Source of the DNA: a virus
Virus record (IMG/VR): IMGVR_UViG_3300032092_003314
Location: 1-24,602 of that record
DNA length: 24,602 nucleotides
Reading direction: 5' to 3' (one strand)
Each line of letters starts with the position of its first letter. The first letter of the stretch is position 1. The position numbers and the translations under genes were made by a program. This document shows positions 23,901 to 24,602 of this stretch, one piece after another. A model generated the notes under the pieces. It searched no databases. It was not told where the DNA came from and was given only the letters and a program-made list of their open reading frames with translations.

Positions 23901-23970
23901 ATTCTCTTTGCGGGTTGTAATGAAAGACAAAGCCAGAGATCCTTTAAGGGGCAAAGACGACGGCCCCTAA
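11998..23970 (+). CDS. Giant tape measure protein (3,990 residues) with an internal SNase-like domain
   Basis: Position after the chaperone pair, extreme length and a Gly/Ala-rich hydrophobic segment mark this as the tape measure protein, which sets tail length and enters the envelope at DNA ejection. Layout: helical start (1-100); imperfect tandem duplication (105-283); charged, probably disordered region to about 1500; linker of Thr-Ala-Leu-Ala, Pro and Gly repeats (about 1500-1953); helical core with a tape-measure-like stretch around 2230-2660 (FDPAQGMQGASIALKEFLSG); SNase-like domain (about 2804-2930) with Asp2815, Arg2830, Asp2835, Glu2838, Arg2882; hydrophobic segment (about 2966-3035); helical C-terminal third. 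By the rule of about 0.15 nm per residue of helix, a full-length tape would be near 600 nm, but linker and globular parts should shorten this. GGAGG lies 6 bases before the ATG. No frameshift interrupts it. Confidence 0.92.
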   Translation: MADEIQKATEDLKVLLQAIEAVNATTAGAAQIKPVMQEIGGKEGMAAYAMGIDTQNAGFYVDQLNEMIEKHEKVNELIREQIQLTQSATKASSNFNGDSEPTSGGGASLRSTVASRPPNVTSVDRFVRYVQRNPTALDIPADTYDEETIKKLLRLQQGVMEYSQGRTDRSQQAQMGLDFRSLFPIPTDNRQDSQNFGLMSGGSLPLRRSVGNRPRGVSDVDSFVKYVLENPHSLDVPEDTYDEETTKKLLRLQRGVAEYSQGRSNRREQAQMGRDFRSVFPVPSTALPQDTRSSISTMVSAALNHIGMGDRPAARNLDTANDQYLLDVLDNVLDRITVLDPDTGVPQQTAVPKDLIRSQINRAVSGINKVVENALKRRSYDPSETDPVDSDAPDWLQALNADFEDSGLGVNATAVNLGMNVYKTPGATGNFRQAPRGADGGTVYSKKQKFGKSSNDEARSSFRKSIRGDWKAREETGDTDEYSAGSQVSGYEATSVFPISSSQKISEDIKAQRRQVNEEIVAGDMEPVEIGGKIVQVPRSLAKKKDVLVRAVRAMSKDTTLVGRRAQEGGTKEETGIYGSGSLEQETVNLHAAAMLEHYLSNPMERIESGFDSDFMQRVVIQETEDTPNAETQNAGRLYAQRSIESLQEKANSANKKRQTSTNPSDRDKQERIMTDAIHQKEFIEDILFDEIPEVPAGASEEEAEAHVKYYQNRLAENRGEMLKVSARGLSAKQKARRESVKRKMTDDLISQGYSKEEVLAIGKRYKAGNTLSDKERELFKPIIEFDRDEPRTTEIKGKYEPFTVDQALAYIYGSDLTQVPDFKDASIGIRRYATEVSERLAAQGEVESPPLPRVKKDTTPARTKDAVLELGRTTALEEAGTGTGTGVMRRSLRFGEEYGPNERYAERLIQLSNSKDEVERREALETIALHRAVAEARGYNPDDYAQGGIVGENEGFTGDNVARANQFLNYVALKRRADNGDESAQEDIIKIDKQRKRVQELDAGTRDIPDFQYQPMLGEGAFSRVSKTGRSLFQNTPYSGQIKKALMQDKYGEDVYESGVDLMGLADAVEAAEIPDDISLSDEAARREAIIARNPDLRMQIAKANRDINRIGREDQDSILLPHDLSDVTPGGEADQIDDILMQLIEQREYVDSEGVVAVPETRRSYEAENMVEAQLKQMAEGASKRLTNTKAAVSESELSDEERTLLARAFVIDLQKPVDLSSTQTQPKTAAPPRETLTSNETRRVFEIRKRLVKNATRKMAVDPEYATVGGRGLPQLLEIASLMADDRTQNASAYKLTNSLENLEPEDRQFLNQYDLSKEKQRREAVEKGSARVRRVLGFINFDDRAIENLLSYNPVVGLGEENTRRGNDDSTRVEREAKTGLRQIASDAASVREASQLNLSFRPEPTKTERIERTIAKISKLNLDEEEDLLEAERIAGIKPKDRRRTTRARKQAVQQFVDKQNEILIADLTPEVALEDAAEKRRNLLQSDYQEPIVEPVALPEPEPALVAPEPKAEKPKRTRTKREKPVKEVTPETTALARVPSTALATIPVPPTPREPLITPSYSETTALARVPSTALARVLTAALATVPPSTALATVPSSTALARVVTTALATVPASTALATVPSSTALAKVITTALATVPRVATPPPTTVTAPTTPLLTGPTTTALATVPKSATPPPTTTVAPTTPLLTGPTTTALATVPKTPAPATPATTAPPATTTALAVVPKTPAPSTAATPATPTVPPATTALAVVPKTPTPATPAPVAPAPKAPIITPPPAAATASTVPLLTGPTAPTTPRAPRAPRAPKPTTPIAPTAPAPLITFSGAPTAPIVLPTVPPVTVTPRAPRAPRAPKPAPAPVVPFSGAPTAPLPTITVPPVAPATGPAGTSPSTAPSGGGITAPGATITVTGGTVTITGSTVTGGTGGAGGAGGSGTGGTGGTGGGGGGGGGFRRSNLTDMIFGQMDVLSDRTKDVIREAPDEPARIALVQAARDRYAKLQQKALQTQIDYGSPSMILNPTVPGLVAGLDTSKNPLQDLNTMTEAVLQDQIASAVERDRIENDPTLSAADRKLELAALDASDRELNDFAAVLKKVTEDLNRFQQAVRVPNTAFGNTSGRSGGGGGGPTIRTASGKVLSEADVLALSDLESKRNLYASFQGNLPNLGSRFDSQLDLTRRTRRFADATLSQLPAVDLTGVDFMGDVAKETAANAAAAELQDAIAQIKPNTLETRPIEELAVDLSRVNEAAIKLNDVIEGAGNVDAAQSGIQNVVTATGFAERQQARSGAEIDKQSASNARNLEENMQAIVSQPGLIRRLTGGVQREGAEHVREYLKGIFGDSKEGRKATDTMFYKDQMVAYDDQGRRRNIVGASTKELQNLQARVKAESGMDVSMDDLQRTQRAMARVQQARNQSPFNDILSYSMSKMRDLDSLGQTVMGAMNAPQTIASTISQIGDPQLRTDRIMTTARALSLSPETYTKALAAATQQQSRFGGTLSKNLEDMTSFIPISNTYGVDVGKSVQVARKLAAFDPAQGMQGASIALKEFLSGNVSSLSRRFEINRSDLSKINTGDANEMLDSLDTLLGKMGVTDKLIDDQANSLATKYDRMTGRLETMQVSFSAFAVSAMTPVLEPILGDKSFLAKGALDQNLQKVVTERLKSYGDSVLSDPETGLKTVDVFSSKFAEQLDPILAKANDSTSTAALDFTGITGNVSNVELYRRLGNMSADDRRRIQQSAQSSVLMGMNQEPAILKAMRDVGGDFFSGEEFQAQRRPLGFYGPAMSPMERRDLSERAGEALKFGQRGQQVQLLRKLDADTYDVRLPSGKIDRVRLAGVDAPEKNTDEGKQASEFAGRVIGTDLTNPESPKKFVTLYSKGNRDENDRLVGSLNVNGNDLATTLIASGNAAAFNFEGSYGQDVMAPLSALERNAANIGIGPVNARAAGLGLGANSEISEAVKTKYFYDKYVSLAALYGGVGGATAGTLVGGYNALAALGSAGGLAAGGGAATGIAAAPILPIAGAVATLVAGGYLGVSAYNDSKDTSAPKMRELNRLQSEEDLLKAAGNIGDQLYPQAAKQTQEDEARIKDLVANGKSDSANAFMLYRSFFASDLQKPREEFVTQFVDSGKELSKYYNGLAEEQKEVYGLVVTDPATKQRTSVFRAMQMFQTLQKRDETKTDPTAKKILEENFDAYTDLNRRIDITTKTSKLIETAQAYGIQTTYKGSYEGQGPPRASRYVGPVTKVMDRETFFNLNEDQQIDVAKQLNDAINTPSWKRFAKEYADQAMEKQAAMSQQRFTTYVDNTALNSLAGMNPGQLSSSVFGFRSTGTGRALEDPLDGDGNPISPLVAPSIRALTRTKFAEGVNYDESGKENLKNAQAEAVKSLEQQIVAYREQEELTRPFNLALKSTYSNFIQTLQKSGTQYGNIMTYLSQGNPRGFLDVSQQMSGFNVQSIMQNRITTQNSAVMGIGSVAAGTSGPVPTGRSFNYGYTTGPQGTIQYARDFMRAPERSLFNPAAIESVIMQGVQANTEIVQRNLDFGRKLRDAEIANRRALEDINRNGMRSLEDIHRNYTRNMIQLAQQSETSKRLGTAQFYTGAVAANIDPNEKARITASREQGQQKASHIEQADVGTYLKSSDGMQDTELQKAYAEYQATPFTNATVKEESWKKVMDIVQVRRSQTKARMENATEVPERSAAEAQFGLLSDNYDRGQQYRKYVDDMYNQQMEFAGRRKQLGINRVDLEREGGRLREKTPELAMQLGKARTPEEIRAARNAIEDNNVAIEKNSEALAQNARELESVTITAPLWADNWREAGKQILESSTSTISGLLNNLEDFNINYARQLEDAYLGFKNAKKDMIKQFTDAAIEISQAVPAEFAGALSAITSYQRMSLKAESYYNAGKVESAQTVQRLANVQLASSLYPKGSDEYNSMVSQLDSNVTSMTAQGMQQNDLTMGPSGLGAYGEKDSDGKFSLRVVMKDKARDPLRGKDDGP
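12310..12846 (+). repeat. Imperfect tandem duplication within the tape measure N-terminus
   Basis: Residues 105-186 and 201-283 (about 12310-12555 and 12598-12846) are two copies of one module: a GG-S-LR start, then VDxFVxYV, DTYDEET, KKLLRLQ, GVxEYSQGR, QAQMG and DFRSxFPxP. Over the 64 best-aligned residues I count 46 identities. DNA divergence between copies shows the duplication is not recent. Confidence 0.9.
16612..17271 (+). repeat. Thr-Ala-Leu-Ala repeats in the tape measure linker
   Basis: Fifteen copies of a heptad-to-nonamer S/T-T-A-L-A-x-V-P (one starting AALA) occur over residues 1539-1758, first nearly back to back, then spaced by Pro/Thr spacers. Inside lies a 90-base tandem unit encoding 30 residues, at 16939-17028 and 17029-17118, both containing TPLLTGPTTTALATVPK. 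The DNA copies differ mostly at third positions, so the protein repeat seems to be under selection rather than freshly slipped. Confidence 0.9.
17395..17571 (+). repeat. Duplicated Pro-Arg-Ala-Pro block
   Basis: The peptide TPRAPRAPRAPKP is encoded at 17395-17433 and again at 17533-17571, and the first 38 bases are identical. Each copy is followed by FSGAPTAP (17476-17499 and 17593-17616), so this is a duplicated segment with variable spacers. The RAP triplets resemble the basic Ala/Pro repeats of DNA-binding tails. Confidence 0.85.
17770..17856 (+). repeat. Glycine-rich hinge ending the tape measure linker
   Basis: Residues from about 1925 to 1953 are almost all Gly with Thr, Ala and Ser, ending in nine consecutive Gly codons before Phe1954. 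It forms a flexible border between the repetitive linker and the helical core. A second, shorter Gly run (GRSGGGGGG) lies near 18351-18377. Confidence 0.85.
20404..20800 (+). other. Staphylococcal-nuclease-like domain inside the tape measure
   Basis: Tape measure residues about 2804-2930 follow the thermonuclease (SNase, OB-fold) pattern. DADT (2813-2816) stands for DGDT; VRLAGVDAPE (2829-2838) for the R-L-L-L-V-D-T-P-E block; DENDRLVGSL (2878-2887) for the D-K-Y-G-R block; then a NGNDLATTLIASGNA strand-helix and an ALERNAANIGIG end. Residues equivalent to SNase Asp21, Arg35, Asp40, Glu43 and Arg87 are all present (Asp2815, Arg2830, Asp2835, Glu2838, Arg2882), so calcium-dependent nuclease activity is plausible. 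Confidence 0.85.
20893..21100 (+). other. Glycine/alanine-rich hydrophobic segment of the tape measure
   Basis: Residues about 2966-3035 are uncharged and rich in Gly, Ala, Leu and Val (for example GAVATLVAGGYLGVSAY), long enough for two or three membrane passes. Tape measure proteins often carry such segments, thought to insert into the host membrane and form the DNA channel. Confidence 0.7.
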
Positions 23971-23994
23971 TCAACGAGTAAATTAAAAGAAAAT

Positions 23995-24022
23995 GCTGCG
24001 AGGTTGTACATAACCTCGCAGC
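23995..24022 (+). promoter_or_regulatory. Hairpin directly upstream of a ribosome-binding site
   Basis: GCTGCGAGGTT (23995-24005) and AACCTCGCAGC (24012-24022) are exact reverse complements with a 6-base loop. The stem ends right before AAAGGAGG of the next gene and no T run follows, so it is not a standard terminator. A processing or stabilising element at an mRNA 5' end, or a weak terminator after the tape measure gene, is more plausible. Confidence 0.7.
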
Positions 24023-24033
24023 AAAGGAGGAAA

Positions 24034-24450
24034 ATGACGTACGAACTTAGTCCTATATATTTTAGTGGGTACATCGGTACCAGTGGTTTTTACATGGACG
24101 CGAAAGCTAGTAATATTTCTAAAAACACCGTAACGTTTGGGGATAAAATTGAGGCAGTGGACGGTTCTGTGCATTACTTGCACAGAGCATTTAAAGATCA
24201 GTGGACTGTTTCATGGACGTTGATTCGTTATAACGCGCCGTCTAATTACCCTTTAGCTACAGTAGAAAAACTTAAGAATCTGTACCGTTCTGTAGCATTG
24301 TCAGGAACGAGTATTGTAATGGGGATTGAAGGTCAGCAGTATGATGTTATCCCCGACCCTAATACATGGACTGAACAACTATCCGCCAACGAGGTATCTA
24401 TGACAAGCATTCCATACTACACGGTTAGTTTTAAGTTGGTGCAGGTATGA
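24034..24450 (+). CDS. Tail-tip protein candidate (distal tail / baseplate region)
   Basis: A 138-residue protein directly downstream of the tape measure, where distal tail and baseplate genes sit. Start: ATG at 24034 with a strong AGGAGG 4 bases upstream. A longer frame from a TTG at 24004 would begin inside the hairpin and is unlikely. The segment VDGSVHYLHRAFKDQWTVSW (residues 42-61) resembles a 'DGSvHR...K..W.f.W' pattern found in small tail proteins encoded after the tape measure. A C-terminal strand pair (TSIPYYTVSFKLVQV) closes the fold. Alternatively, it may be an unrelated minor tail protein. Confidence 0.6.
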   Translation: MTYELSPIYFSGYIGTSGFYMDAKASNISKNTVTFGDKIEAVDGSVHYLHRAFKDQWTVSWTLIRYNAPSNYPLATVEKLKNLYRSVALSGTSIVMGIEGQQYDVIPDPNTWTEQLSANEVSMTSIPYYTVSFKLVQV

Positions 24451-24602
24451 ACTATCGACTTGACTATCGCGTATATATATCTGCGGTGGGTACTAAAGTA
24501 GACATGCCCGCAAACTTAGTACCCAATCGTTACGTACAGGACGTGTCAATCTCGCACTCAATGGAGACAAACTCTACATCGGGTGTCACACTTGGGAGAA
24601 TT
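24447..24602 (+). CDS. Start of the next tail gene (partial, runs off right edge)
   Basis: The ATG at 24447 overlaps the previous stop as ATGA, and the frame stays open for 52 codons to the window end (MNYRLDYRVYISAVGTKVDM at the start, then NRYVQDVSISHSMETNSTSG). Overlap-coupled initiation, phase and codon use support a real gene. A minor tail or baseplate hub protein is expected at this position, but too little is visible to assign one. Confidence 0.72.
   Translation, partial: MNYRLDYRVYISAVGTKVDMPANLVPNRYVQDVSISHSMETNSTSGVTLGRI

Noticed and set aside
24004-24033. TTG start for the gene after the tape measure
   Set aside because: It would lie within the hairpin and lacks a ribosome site, whereas the ATG at 24034 has a strong AGGAGG.

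Overview
The window is part of the genome of a long-tailed bacteriophage, most likely a siphovirus. The right-hand four-fifths is a head-neck-tail morphogenesis cluster running from a prohead protease to a giant tape measure protein. I see no tail sheath gene between the neck genes and the tail tube gene, which argues for a non-contractile tail. No host gene, tRNA, rRNA, CRISPR array or insertion sequence is visible. The sequence alone does not name the host, but it must contain adenosylcobalamin if the phage ribonucleotide reductase is to work.

Left block (1-4179, minus strand). Read leftward, the order is a MazG-like nucleotide pyrophosphohydrolase, a 90-residue unknown protein, a class II (B12-dependent) ribonucleotide reductase, a strong hairpin, a zinc-ribbon protein that is probably the small terminase, and the start of the large terminase. 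The large terminase runs off the left edge. Its Walker A motif is interrupted by an intein directly after the conserved lysine. The block joins nucleotide supply to DNA packaging.

Control region (4180-4516). This AT-rich divergent intergenic stretch carries several perfect inverted repeats, short direct repeats and a plausible rightward promoter. No gene is visible in it.

Right block (4517-24602, plus strand). It opens with a small zinc-finger/AT-hook-like/helix-turn-helix protein. Next come a beta-rich structural candidate, a prohead protease fused to a cysteine-cluster domain and a scaffold-like tail, a small unknown, a decoration-like protein, the major capsid protein, four neck/tail-completion candidates and the tail tube protein. 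After a strong intrinsic terminator come the tail assembly chaperone pair in overlapping frames, a 3,990-residue tape measure protein, and two tail-tip candidates, the last cut by the right edge. Most genes abut or overlap by a few bases and have good Shine-Dalgarno sequences, so this looks like one late operon tuned by the terminator after the tail tube gene.

The most unusual items are the intein in the terminase P-loop, a staphylococcal-nuclease-type domain with all its catalytic residues inside the tape measure protein, and the tape measure's architecture: a charged N-terminal part of about 1,500 residues, then a repetitive Thr-Ala-Leu-Ala/Pro/Gly linker of about 450 residues, then a more typical core. 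No portal gene is recognisable here; it presumably lies left of the terminase.
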